Shown in pieces: positions 48,077-56,294 of a stretch of DNA of 64,000 bases. Source of the stretch: an uncultured Lachnospiraceae bacterium (GTDB lineage Bacteria > Bacillota > Clostridia > Lachnospirales > Lachnospiraceae); NCBI GenBank assembly GCA_934438085.1, contig CAKSBC010000012.1:1-64000 (forward strand), read 5' to 3'. The translations under genes and the position numbers were made by a program. The notes under the pieces are model-generated. The model searched no databases and was not told where the DNA came from. It saw only the letters and a program-made list of their open reading frames with translations. Each line of letters opens with the position of its first letter. Position 1 is the stretch's first letter.

Positions 48077-48207
48077 CAGCAGCGCTCCATGCTTCGCATT
48101 CCCTCGCTGCTGCAAATATTCGTAATCCGCCCTTCCGGGCTTCTTACTCATATTTGTTCGGTCCTCAAATCCAATAATAAGTCCGCAAGCGGCCTTATTA
48201 TTGGATT
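48077..48207 (-). repeat. Structured intergenic repeat, copy C (full length)
   Basis: Stem I is complete here: 48168-48181 pairs with 48194-48207 (14 bp), capped by CCGC/GCGG. Stem II has GCCC-GGAA-GGGC, one base longer in the loop than copy A. Stem III (48077-48112) has CAGCAGCG/CGCTGCTG and ATGC-GAA-GCAT, where copies A and B have GTGC-GAA-GCAC: a compensatory G-C to A-T change. It begins 18 bases past the frr stop. Confidence 0.85.
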
Positions 48208-48224
48208 TTCGTCCCTTGTATCAT

Positions 48225-48779
48225 TTATATCGTCATTATGTCCTTTGTCTTGGTATCGCACATTTTGTCGATTTCTTCGATGGCCTTGTCGGTGACTTTC
48301 TGCATGTCTTTTTCTGCCTGCTTTGAGTCGTCCTCTGTGAAGTCTCCGTTCTTTTCCATCTTCTTTATAAGATCCATAGCATCACGGCGGATGTTTCTTA
48401 CTGCTACCTTGCCCTCTTCTGCGTATTTCTTGATCTGCTTTGCAAGGTCCTTACGTCTTTCCTCGTTAAGCTCAGGGAATACGAGTCTTATTGTTGAACC
48501 GTCATTTGTAGGGTTGATGCCCAGATCTGACATGTTGATAGCCTTTTCAATTTCCTTGATCATCTTGTTTTCCCATGGTGCTATCTGAATGATACGTGCC
48601 TCAGGTACTGAGATGTTTCCTACCTGCTGAATCGGTGTAGGTGTTCCGTAATAATCTACCTTTATCTTATCAAGGACATGCGGATTTGCACGGCCGGCTC
48701 TGATACTATTGAAATTCTCCTGGAGATTGTTGATTGATTTCTGCATTTTCTCTTCGAATATCTTAAGTTCCTCTGTCAT
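48225..48779 (-). CDS. frr: Ribosome recycling factor
   Basis: Splits post-termination ribosomes together with EF-G. The 184 residues form the three-helix bundle and beta domain: SINNLQENFNSIRAGRANPHVLD at the N-terminus, YYGTPTPIQQVGNISVPEAR, and LVFPELNEERRKDLAKQIKKYAEEGKVAVRNIRRDA. The ATG at 48779 follows AAGGAG; a reading 13 codons longer includes this site and is rejected. It is downstream of pyrH (78 bp). The downstream gap to uppS is unusually long, 389 bp, and holds the structured repeats. Confidence 0.96.
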   Translation of the reverse strand: MTEELKIFEEKMQKSINNLQENFNSIRAGRANPHVLDKIKVDYYGTPTPIQQVGNISVPEARIIQIAPWENKMIKEIEKAINMSDLGINPTNDGSTIRLVFPELNEERRKDLAKQIKKYAEEGKVAVRNIRRDAMDLIKKMEKNGDFTEDDSKQAEKDMQKVTDKAIEEIDKMCDTKTKDIMTI

Positions 48780-48857
48780 GGTGTTTTCTCCTTGATTTTG
48801 TTTTTTATTAAACATCATGTACTGTATCCATGATGATACTGTTATTTTATGTCAATG

Positions 48858-49565
48858 TCAGTCAGCCGTTACTATCGTGCCGTCTATCTTTCCGTTAAGT
48901 GCGTCGGTTATACTTCCCTCTTTATTGAGTGAAAATACTCCGAGCGGCATATGGTTCTCCATGCAGAGCACCGATGCCGTAAGGTCTATTACCTTAAGAC
49001 CTCTTTCTACGACCTCGCTTATGGAAATGCTGTCAAAGCGCTTTGCTTCCGGATTTGTCTTAGGATCCGAATCATATACTCCGTCTACAGCCTTTGCTAA
49101 AAGTATCATGTCTGCCTCTATTTCGATAGCTCTTAATGCAGTTCCGCTGTCTGTTGAGAAGTAAGGGTGCCCTGTTCCTCCGGCAAAGAATACTACTGTG
49201 TTATCGGAAAGAGCCTTCATAACTGTATCCTTATCAAAGACAGGCATCATGCCCGGTATATCAAAGGCTCCGAATACAGCTGTCTTCATGCCATGCTTTC
49301 TGAATACCTCAGAAACATACAGACAGTTCATAACTGTCGCAAGCATGCCGATCTGATCGGATTTCACTCTGTCGATCTCATCGCTTGTACGTCCTCTCCA
49401 GAAGTTTCCTCCTCCGATCACTACAGCGATCTCAACGCCCTGATCATAAGCTGTTTTAACCTCCTCAGCAACGCTTTCTACTGTAGGAAGATCAAATCCG
49501 GTATGTTTATCCCCTGCAAGTGCCTCACCTGAAAGCTTCAGCATTACTCGTCTGTTTTTTTCCAT
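48858..49565 (-). CDS. pyrH: UMP kinase
   Basis: Phosphorylates UMP to UDP, with GTP activation and UTP feedback inhibition typical of the bacterial enzyme. The 235-residue amino-acid-kinase fold has VMLKLSGEALAG, VVIGGGNFWRGR, DQIGMLATVMNCL and FFAGGTGHPYFSTDSGTALRA. The C-terminal LKVIDLTAS and MPLGVF motifs are conserved. A CAGGGG lies before the ATG. It heads the pyrH-frr-uppS-cdsA-dxr-rseP-ispG-polC series. The usual upstream rpsB-tsf pair is absent; a GTPase-nuclease fusion gene lies there instead. Confidence 0.96.
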   Translation of the reverse strand: MEKNRRVMLKLSGEALAGDKHTGFDLPTVESVAEEVKTAYDQGVEIAVVIGGGNFWRGRTSDEIDRVKSDQIGMLATVMNCLYVSEVFRKHGMKTAVFGAFDIPGMMPVFDKDTVMKALSDNTVVFFAGGTGHPYFSTDSGTALRAIEIEADMILLAKAVDGVYDSDPKTNPEAKRFDSISISEVVERGLKVIDLTASVLCMENHMPLGVFSLNKEGSITDALNGKIDGTIVTAD

Positions 49566-49655
49566 ATATCTGCCCCTGCTTTTTCATTCATTATCATGAC
49601 AATGCTTTTCAGCCCGTCACTCGCGTTTAGTATATCATACTTAAGACCATTTTTT

Positions 49656-52514
49656 TTATTTTTCTGTATCGCCGATACGGTTTTTGAGTTTGACAGTTTT
49701 TTCAAGATACTGTCTTTCAATATCCTTATTGCATTCCTTAACAGCCTCATACAGCTCTCTTGCCGACATTCTCTGCGCTCCGTCACCGAAAACTATGGTC
49801 TGCTCCATTCCGTCATTGGTCGCAACCGTAACACGCATATTTTTAGCATTCTCATGTACTGTCTTCTCAATATATGCATCCGCCGTCTGCGCTTCCTTGG
49901 TATAAACAATGTAAATGTTATGATACTTCTGTACAGAGCCTGTGCCGCTCTTAACCTTATAGGCATCAAATACAAGTATCAGATTCATGCCCTTAAAGCC
50001 CTGATAATTTGACAGTATGTCCGCAAGCAGACTTCTTGCCGCATCTATATTGAGCTTTGCAAGCTCGTTAAGCTCTTCCCACGCAAAAATAATATTGTAG
50101 CCGTCTACAAGCAATACCTGATCCTTGGCTTTGATTATATCCACTGTATCAGAAGCTTTGCCGGAATCCCTTTTGCCTGCTGATGCCTGTCTGTTATTCC
50201 GCATCAGACTGCTGCTTCGTTTTTCCTCAGCCTTTGCCTTATTGATGTTTTTTCCGAGCACGCTGCTCCAAATGCTTTCAAGCTCCTTATCACCTGAAAG
50301 TCCAGCGCCTAAATAGTCATAGGCCTTTGCTGCCCTTCCACCGCTTTTACCGCTTCCTGAGGCATTTTTATCAGTCGCATTCCTTCCTTTGGAGCTTGCT
50401 TCAAAGGGTTCTAAACCGTTGCCGGCCGTATAAAAGCTGTAATTTCCCGTGCCGAAAAAATCATAATTCGCCTCAGGAGCTGTGTTATCATTTACGTCGG
50501 AAATTCCGTATTTTCTTTCCTCTGCTTCGACATCTATATGCATCATGCCGTCAGCTTCATCCCAAGGAACATAATATCCTGCACCGTGTGAGCAGAAAAC
50601 CGAGCCTGTAGGATCTGATATATCAGCCTCTGCATCATAGAAATGCTCCGAAAGAACCTCTTCCTCGTTGGTACACGGGCCGTAGCCTCCGAAGCTTAAA
50701 GACAATCTTCCGAAGCCTCCGGAATAGGAAAGTACCTCCTGAGCATAGCCTCTGAGCTTTGAAACCGCCGCTCTTCCTTTAAATAATACCTCTTCCTCCA
50801 GCATAAGAGGGCCTTCAAAGCCGTCCGTTCTCTGTGAAAGATCGGTCATTGCACGTCCCGCAAAAGCAGCAGGAACAGTGAGCTCAAAATTATAATACGG
50901 CTCGAGAAGTCTGCAGGCTCCGCTTCTCATGGCTTTCATGAGACCTTGTCTTACTGCTCTGTAGGTGGCTTCTCTGAAATCTCCGCCCTCTGTGTGCTTT
51001 TCATGAGCCTTTCCGCTTATGAGAGTAAATCTTACATCATCAAGCTCTGATCCCATTAAAACTCCGCGGTATTTCTTTTCCTCAAGATGTGACATTATAA
51101 GCCGCTGGAATCTGAGTGCTAAGACATCATCGCTTACGCCCGAAACGATTTCTATGCCGCTTCCGCTTTCAAGCGGTTCTATCAAAATATGTGCCTCCGC
51201 ATAATGCTTAAGCGGTTCGAAATGTCCCACACCTATAACAGGTGCCGTGACAGTTTCTTTATAAACTATCGAGGCTTCTCCAAAGCCTATGTCGACACCG
51301 AATCTGCGCTTAACAAGCTCCTTAATGATCTCGGTCTGAACCTCGCCCATGAGCCTGATATTTATTTCTTTATTCTCCTCATCGTAAAAAAGCTCGATCT
51401 CAGGAATTTCTTCCTCAAGCTCCTTAAGTGACAGATAAAGCTTGTGCTTATCAACATCAAACGGCGCTGTGACCTTGGATGTAAAAAGCGGAACCAGAAG
51501 CTTATCATTTGAAGACGATTCTTCCCCGAGTGCCGTTCCGGCTGCTGCACTGTCAAGTCCGGTTACAGCAACAGCCATACCTGCAAAAGCTTCCTTGAGC
51601 TGTTCACAGCCTTCTCCGTTAAACAGCATGATCTGCTCTATCTTCTCATAAACAGCATTTTCAGAAGCACTCTCACTTCTTACTGATACATGCACTGCTA
51701 CCATTTCCTTAGGCTTAAGTACTCCTCCGGTTATCTTAACGTGAGCTATTCTTCTGCCGTTTTTATCTCTTGTTATCTTGAAAACTCTTCCTGCAAAGCT
51801 GTCCGTATATTTTTTCTGAACAGTATAGTTTTCAATCATACTTAAAAGACTGTCAACACCATCATTTTTAAGCGCTGACCCAAAGCAGCACGGAAACAGT
51901 TTTCGCTCAGCTATAAGCCCGGACACTTCTTCTGACGTAATGCTTCCGGTCTCTAAGAAGCTCTCCATCACAGACTCATCTAACAGTGCTATATCCTCTG
52001 CCGATTCACCTCTTATCTCACCGGTTTCCGTGTCAAAGCTATCCTTGATATCAACAAAGCCATGGCCGAATTTTGATGAAAGCGCTTTAAGGATCTTCTC
52101 TTTATCAGCTCCCTGCTGATCCATCTTATTTACAAAAACAATTACAGGAACCTTGTATGCCTTCAAAAGCTTCCACAGCGTAATGTCATGTCCGTGTATC
52201 CCATCGGGAGCACTTATTATCAGTACCGCATAATCAAGCACTGACAATGCTCTTTCCATTTCAGCCGAAAAATCTACGTGTCCCGGAGTATCCATTAGCG
52301 TATAATGCTTTTCTCCAAGCTTAAAAAGAGCCTGTTTGGAAAATATAGTTATTCCCCTCTCACGCTCTTCTGTAATACTATCAAGAAAGCTGTCCTTGTG
52401 GTCTACTCGTCCTGCCTTCCTGATAGTACCGGTATTATATAAAATACTCTCTGAAAGAGTGGTCTTGCCGGCGTCAACATGCGCCAGCAGACCTATACAA
52501 ATATTTGTTTCCAG
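49656..52514 (-). CDS. TetM/EF-G-like translational GTPase fused to a YacP/Rae1-type NYN nuclease
   Basis: A 952-residue two-part protein. Residues about 1-640 are an EF-G paralogue of the tetracycline ribosomal-protection class: G1 AHVDAGKTTL (about 11-20), G2 ERGITIF, G3 DTPGHVDF (75-82), G4 NKMD (129-132), G5 CCFGSALK, then domains II-V, ending near FGGYGPC and a HGAGYYVPW segment. A low-complexity Ser/Gly/Lys linker (about 700-795) leads to a YacP/Rae1-like NYN domain at about 799-930. Its putative catalytic acids lie in LLVDGYNIIFAWEEL, LVFDAYK, TADAYIEK and ATNDGMEQ, plus GAQRMSARELYEAV. No ATG exists upstream of codon 74; the conserved N-terminus continues in frame to CTG at 52514, with AAGAGGT 7 nt before it. 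Rae1 in Bacillus cuts mRNA in the ribosomal A site, so delivery by a ribosome-binding GTPase is a plausible inference. Confidence 0.88.
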   Translation of the reverse strand: METNICIGLLAHVDAGKTTLSESILYNTGTIRKAGRVDHKDSFLDSITEERERGITIFSKQALFKLGEKHYTLMDTPGHVDFSAEMERALSVLDYAVLIISAPDGIHGHDITLWKLLKAYKVPVIVFVNKMDQQGADKEKILKALSSKFGHGFVDIKDSFDTETGEIRGESAEDIALLDESVMESFLETGSITSEEVSGLIAERKLFPCCFGSALKNDGVDSLLSMIENYTVQKKYTDSFAGRVFKITRDKNGRRIAHVKITGGVLKPKEMVAVHVSVRSESASENAVYEKIEQIMLFNGEGCEQLKEAFAGMAVAVTGLDSAAAGTALGEESSSNDKLLVPLFTSKVTAPFDVDKHKLYLSLKELEEEIPEIELFYDEENKEINIRLMGEVQTEIIKELVKRRFGVDIGFGEASIVYKETVTAPVIGVGHFEPLKHYAEAHILIEPLESGSGIEIVSGVSDDVLALRFQRLIMSHLEEKKYRGVLMGSELDDVRFTLISGKAHEKHTEGGDFREATYRAVRQGLMKAMRSGACRLLEPYYNFELTVPAAFAGRAMTDLSQRTDGFEGPLMLEEEVLFKGRAAVSKLRGYAQEVLSYSGGFGRLSLSFGGYGPCTNEEEVLSEHFYDAEADISDPTGSVFCSHGAGYYVPWDEADGMMHIDVEAEERKYGISDVNDNTAPEANYDFFGTGNYSFYTAGNGLEPFEASSKGRNATDKNASGSGKSGGRAAKAYDYLGAGLSGDKELESIWSSVLGKNINKAKAEEKRSSSLMRNNRQASAGKRDSGKASDTVDIIKAKDQVLLVDGYNIIFAWEELNELAKLNIDAARSLLADILSNYQGFKGMNLILVFDAYKVKSGTGSVQKYHNIYIVYTKEAQTADAYIEKTVHENAKNMRVTVATNDGMEQTIVFGDGAQRMSARELYEAVKECNKDIERQYLEKTVKLKNRIGDTEK

Positions 52515-52536
52515 TTTATTTACCTCTTAATCTTTA

Positions 52537-54219
52537 TCAGCTGGCAAAAACGTAATCCTCCAGAACCTCATCCATAGGTTCGCCTTCTACCGTATACGGC
52601 CAATCACTTGAGTCAAAATCCACAGCTATATATCTGCCGTCATCAAGACTGAATATTACAAAGCTTTCTCCGTCCGTCATATAAAAATGAAGAGCCGTTC
52701 CTGCCGGAACATCGGTCTTTTCTCCGGTTTTCTTTCCGTCAGCATCTGCTATAGCTGCAGTTATGTTTTTTTTAAGCTTAGGTGAGATATAATCAGCTGT
52801 AACTCTATAGAGCTCATCACTTTCCGGAATGCCAAGGGCATTTATACTGTAATATCTCCAGGCATTGTATGTGCTTAAGGCATCCAGGCGTACAGAAAGT
52901 TGCAGCTTTGCAGGGTCACTATAAGCTGCTGTGGTTTCTGAGTTCATCCATATATCACCGTCCTCAGTATACTCATAGCTGATTCTTGCCGGACAAACGC
53001 CGTAATATCCGCAGTCCTTTATATCGCCTCCGGTTATCTCGTATATGTAATTACCGGTAAAGTCACTTTCGGATGAAGCAAATATATGCAGGTAATGTCT
53101 GTAACCAATCTTTACGTAATAAGTGTAAAAGTCGAAATAGTGAGCATCACAGCTTTTGGTAGTGCTCTGTCCGTTGTCATCGGTAAGCACTATATCAAGA
53201 CTCTCGTAGCAGAATTCATCATACGTACCATAATCAGCCGTAACATTTACATATTCACCGTCATTATTTATATCTGCAAGATATCCGTCATAGCCTTTTA
53301 TTTTAACAGCATAGCTGTCGGAAGCATTGTCAGTATAAATATCCTTCACAACTCCCGGATACTCACTGAACATCAGACTTATGTCAGCCTTGCCGAAAGC
53401 ATATGAAGCAATGCTGTAAGGATTAAAGTAAACATTTAGTCTGTCATAGCCTATTGTCCAGCTCACACCATCATATGTTTCGGAGTCAATATACTCAAAG
53501 AAGGTTTCTACAGCCTGCGCCGGAGTTTTATTTTCGATAAGACCGCCATCATCAGCATATCTTTTTGTAAGCTCTGCTTCAAGTGCCTTTGAAAATGTCT
53601 CCTTATCACTTATAACATCATAAATGCTGAGCTTTTTGCCGGTCTCGGTATCAAAGCTTCGGCCTAAGGATGCATAATTTCCGTGTGCTCCGCCGTAAAA
53701 ATCCGTATAGTCGATAAGATAACTTAAAACAGTTTCATCAGCTCGAACAACACTTGCGCTGTTTTCAGCAATAAGCTGCATGTAATCTCCGCTGCCGCCG
53801 TATTCGAGGATCGAGGCTGCGCTGTCCCTAAGATCTTCAAAATCCTTTTCACTCATCCTCTTATTTTCCTCAAACTCGTCATTAAGAGCCTTTGCAAGAA
53901 GCGGGTATTCTTCAGCCTCCTCATCATTAAGGATGACACCAGCAGTCGTTGTATTAAAATTAACGCTGTATTCACCGTTATCTACAGATCCATACTTACC
54001 GTCGCTAATTATTTTAGCATGAAGCAGCTTTGCTTCCTTTTCATCCTCTTTGATTAATTCTCCAAGCTCCTCAGTTGCTTCATCTGCCTCGCTCTTAATA
54101 GCCTCTGTGCCCTTTACTTCAGCAGTAGTTTCCTTTGCCGAATCAGATTTTCCTCCGCAGCCTGCAAGCACATACATAAGCGTCATGGCAGCGATTATTG
54201 CAGTATATCTTTTTTTCAT
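52537..54219 (-). CDS. Lipoprotein with DUF3298-like domain
   Basis: A 560-residue surface lipoprotein. The signal peptide ends in the lipobox VLAGC (Cys about 21), followed by an acidic Ser/Glu/Lys-rich spacer to about 65. Residues about 70-290 resemble the DUF4163/DUF3298 pair found in RsiV- and PdaC-like proteins (YLIDYTDFYGGAHGNYASLGRSFDTETGKKLSIYDVI). The C-terminal half is beta-rich with many Tyr and Asp and has no recognised domain. It lies 22 bp upstream of the CTG start of the GTPase-nuclease gene and 41 bp downstream of gpsA, so co-transcription is possible. Function, perhaps sensing or binding wall material, is unknown. Confidence 0.8.
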   Translation of the reverse strand: MKKRYTAIIAAMTLMYVLAGCGGKSDSAKETTAEVKGTEAIKSEADEATEELGELIKEDEKEAKLLHAKIISDGKYGSVDNGEYSVNFNTTTAGVILNDEEAEEYPLLAKALNDEFEENKRMSEKDFEDLRDSAASILEYGGSGDYMQLIAENSASVVRADETVLSYLIDYTDFYGGAHGNYASLGRSFDTETGKKLSIYDVISDKETFSKALEAELTKRYADDGGLIENKTPAQAVETFFEYIDSETYDGVSWTIGYDRLNVYFNPYSIASYAFGKADISLMFSEYPGVVKDIYTDNASDSYAVKIKGYDGYLADINNDGEYVNVTADYGTYDEFCYESLDIVLTDDNGQSTTKSCDAHYFDFYTYYVKIGYRHYLHIFASSESDFTGNYIYEITGGDIKDCGYYGVCPARISYEYTEDGDIWMNSETTAAYSDPAKLQLSVRLDALSTYNAWRYYSINALGIPESDELYRVTADYISPKLKKNITAAIADADGKKTGEKTDVPAGTALHFYMTDGESFVIFSLDDGRYIAVDFDSSDWPYTVEGEPMDEVLEDYVFAS

Positions 54220-54260
54220 AGCCGGTCTCCTGTCTCCGCAGCGTTATGCCGCAGCAGCAT

Positions 54261-55274
54261 TTAATCAGTTAATTCTGTTTCGTCTCTTTTATCTCTCTGC
54301 ATAAGCTTTGTTACAGTGGCCTTAGGATCCGCTCCGTGATTAATAATTGAATCCACGGCAAATGTCAGCGGCATTTCAACATTATATTTGGCAGCAAGCT
54401 CAAGTGCGGCAGGCAGTGCATTGATTCCCTCAACTACCATGCCTATCTCCTTCTTGGCTTCCTCTGCGCTCATTCCGCCGCCTATAAGTATTCCTGCACG
54501 ATTATTCCTTGAATTCATGCTGGTTGCCGTAACTATCAGATCTCCTAATCCCGCAAGTCCTGCAAAGGTATCTCTGTTGCAGCCCATAGCTATTCCGAGT
54601 CTTGTTATCTCAGCAAGGCCTCTCGTAATAAGTGCCGCCTTGGTATTATCTCCGTAGCCAAGTCCCTGTGACATTCCTGCAGCCAGAGCCATAATATTCT
54701 TCATAGCTCCGCAAAGCTCCACACCTTTGGTATCAGGATTTGTGTACACTCTCATGCAGGTGTTCATAAATACATCCTGTATAAAGCCAGCGGCCTCCAT
54801 ATCTCTTGATGAGGACACTATCGTGGTCGGAAGATCCTTTGCAACCTCCTCTGCGTGTGTCGGTCCGCTGAGAGCAACTGTACGAACGCTCTTTCCTGCA
54901 CTCTTAAGTTCATCCTCAATAACCTCGGTAAGTGTCAGCAGTGTGTCTGCCTCTATGCCCTTTCCGACATTAACAATGATCTGCCCTTCATTGATGAACG
55001 GTGCGGCATCTCTTGCAGTATTTCTCACATAGAGTGAAGGTACTGCAAACATTATCACATCCTTACCGCTGCACAATGAGGATAAGTCTTTATCAAACTC
55101 TATGCTCTCCGGTATCTTCATATTTGCTAATGCAGGATATATTCTGTTTGCAGCGTAGCCATCCAGCTTTTCCGCATGCTTTGTCCATACAGATACTGCA
55201 CTGCCGTTATTTGCAAGCATCCTCGCAAGCGCCATGCCCCAGGTGCCCGCTCCGATAACTCCTATTCTATTCAT
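54261..55274 (-). CDS. gpsA: Glycerol-3-phosphate dehydrogenase [NAD(P)+]
   Basis: Reduces dihydroxyacetone phosphate to sn-glycerol-3-phosphate for phospholipid and teichoic acid synthesis. The 337 residues have the Rossmann start RIGVIGAGTWGMALARMLANNG, VNVGKGIEADTLLTLTEV, and the catalytic lysine region VELCGAMKNIMALAAG. The C-terminal substrate motif is GLGDLIVTATSMNSRNNRAG. A GGAGGGA site precedes the ATG. It starts a run gpsA-lipoprotein-GTPase/nuclease with short gaps. Confidence 0.96.
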   Translation of the reverse strand: MNRIGVIGAGTWGMALARMLANNGSAVSVWTKHAEKLDGYAANRIYPALANMKIPESIEFDKDLSSLCSGKDVIMFAVPSLYVRNTARDAAPFINEGQIIVNVGKGIEADTLLTLTEVIEDELKSAGKSVRTVALSGPTHAEEVAKDLPTTIVSSSRDMEAAGFIQDVFMNTCMRVYTNPDTKGVELCGAMKNIMALAAGMSQGLGYGDNTKAALITRGLAEITRLGIAMGCNRDTFAGLAGLGDLIVTATSMNSRNNRAGILIGGGMSAEEAKKEIGMVVEGINALPAALELAAKYNVEMPLTFAVDSIINHGADPKATVTKLMQRDKRDETELTD

Positions 55275-55378
55275 TGGTAATCCCTCCGGATATTTTATTC
55301 ACTGTCTAAGATAATTTTATTATACCAAAAAGTCCCGAATATCAAAGCTCATAAATAATCTCTTATAACATTAATAAA

Positions 55379-55409
55379 GGATGTCTGCCGCAAGTACAGT
55401 AAGACATCC
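55379..55409 (-). terminator. Terminator after pgeF
   Basis: The stem GGATGTCT/AGACATCC (55379-55386 with 55402-55409) is followed by TTTATTAATG on the minus strand, 35 bases past the pgeF stop. Confidence 0.7.
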
Positions 55410-55443
55410 CAGATTTAAAAATAATGTTATGTTGTAAAACCGG

Positions 55444-56259
55444 TTATTTAAGGCCTATAAATGCCAGCATCTGCCCTCTTTCAGCTCCCATTCTTCGATG
55501 TGAATAGAAAAGATCATCTCTTTCAAAGGTGCAAAGCTCTGAACAGACTATGTTGAACTCTCTCAATCCTGCTTCAAATAGTATGCGCTTGTTGGCTCGC
55601 TTTAGATCAAGCATATATTTGCCGTTCTTCTTCTTTTGGAGTGCAAAATGCTCTCCTCCGAATATTTCCATGAACCGGACGGCAACCTCCTGCCCTATCT
55701 CATAGCAATTTTTGCAGATGCATGGGCCTATAACCGCTATAAGCTGTGACGGATCTGTGCCGAATTCCTTTTCCATAGCACGAACTGCCTTGTCACCGAT
55801 AAGGCCTACAGTTCCCTTCCAGCCAGAATGTACCATGCCTATAGCTCGGTTTTCAGGATCTAACAGAAATATAGGCGTACAATCTGCGTGAGATGTAGCA
55901 AGCAGTATCCCCGGTTCATTCGTAATAAGTCCGTCAACGTCATGAAAGTCTCTGTCTCTGACAACTCCCATTCCGGCATCTGCCTGTGTCACTCTTCTTA
56001 TTACAGCGGTATGTGTCTGATGAGCCAATACCACTCTGTCCGGAGACTTTGCAAAGCAGGCGGCGGCTCGTTTATAATTTTCTGCCACAGCCTTCTCGTC
56101 ATCCCCTCTGTTAAAACCTAAATTGAGTGTCCCGAACGGTCCGCTGCTCACACCGCCCACTCTGGTCATAAACCCGTGATATACAAGTCCTGTACTCTCA
56201 AGGCTGTCGTACTTGACATATTTTACGCCATTGTGCTCGGCAATATATTCCTTATCCAT
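55444..56259 (-). CDS. pgeF: Peptidoglycan editing factor PgeF (YfiH/YlmD, multicopper-like laccase fold)
   Basis: A 271-residue protein of the family once called polyphenol oxidase. Members act on purine nucleosides and in E. coli limit wrong residues in the peptidoglycan stem. Zinc ligands are visible: His in VLAHQTHTAVIRRV, the HADCTPIFLLD motif (about 135-145), and VHSGWKGTVGL. The cysteine-rich VIGPCICKNCYEIG follows. FYSHRRMGAERGQMLAFIGLK ends the protein. It is a single gene with a terminator downstream; degV is upstream on the same strand. Confidence 0.93.
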   Translation of the reverse strand: MDKEYIAEHNGVKYVKYDSLESTGLVYHGFMTRVGGVSSGPFGTLNLGFNRGDDEKAVAENYKRAAACFAKSPDRVVLAHQTHTAVIRRVTQADAGMGVVRDRDFHDVDGLITNEPGILLATSHADCTPIFLLDPENRAIGMVHSGWKGTVGLIGDKAVRAMEKEFGTDPSQLIAVIGPCICKNCYEIGQEVAVRFMEIFGGEHFALQKKKNGKYMLDLKRANKRILFEAGLREFNIVCSELCTFERDDLFYSHRRMGAERGQMLAFIGLK

Positions 56260-56294
56260 AGCTTAATTTCTGTCGCTTTCTTACTATATCAGAC

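Noticed and set aside
47822..48151. Minus-strand reading frame of 109 codons between frr and uppS
   Set aside because: It is made of the structured repeat copies, overlaps the uppS start, has no ribosome site and repeats parts of itself. RNA structure explains the sequence better than coding.
49656..52514. Acquired tetracycline-resistance gene (tetM, tetO or tetW)
   Set aside because: The GTPase part is only TetM-like, carries a nuclease extension and sits in a chromosomal housekeeping context without mobile-element genes. Resistance cannot be claimed from sequence.
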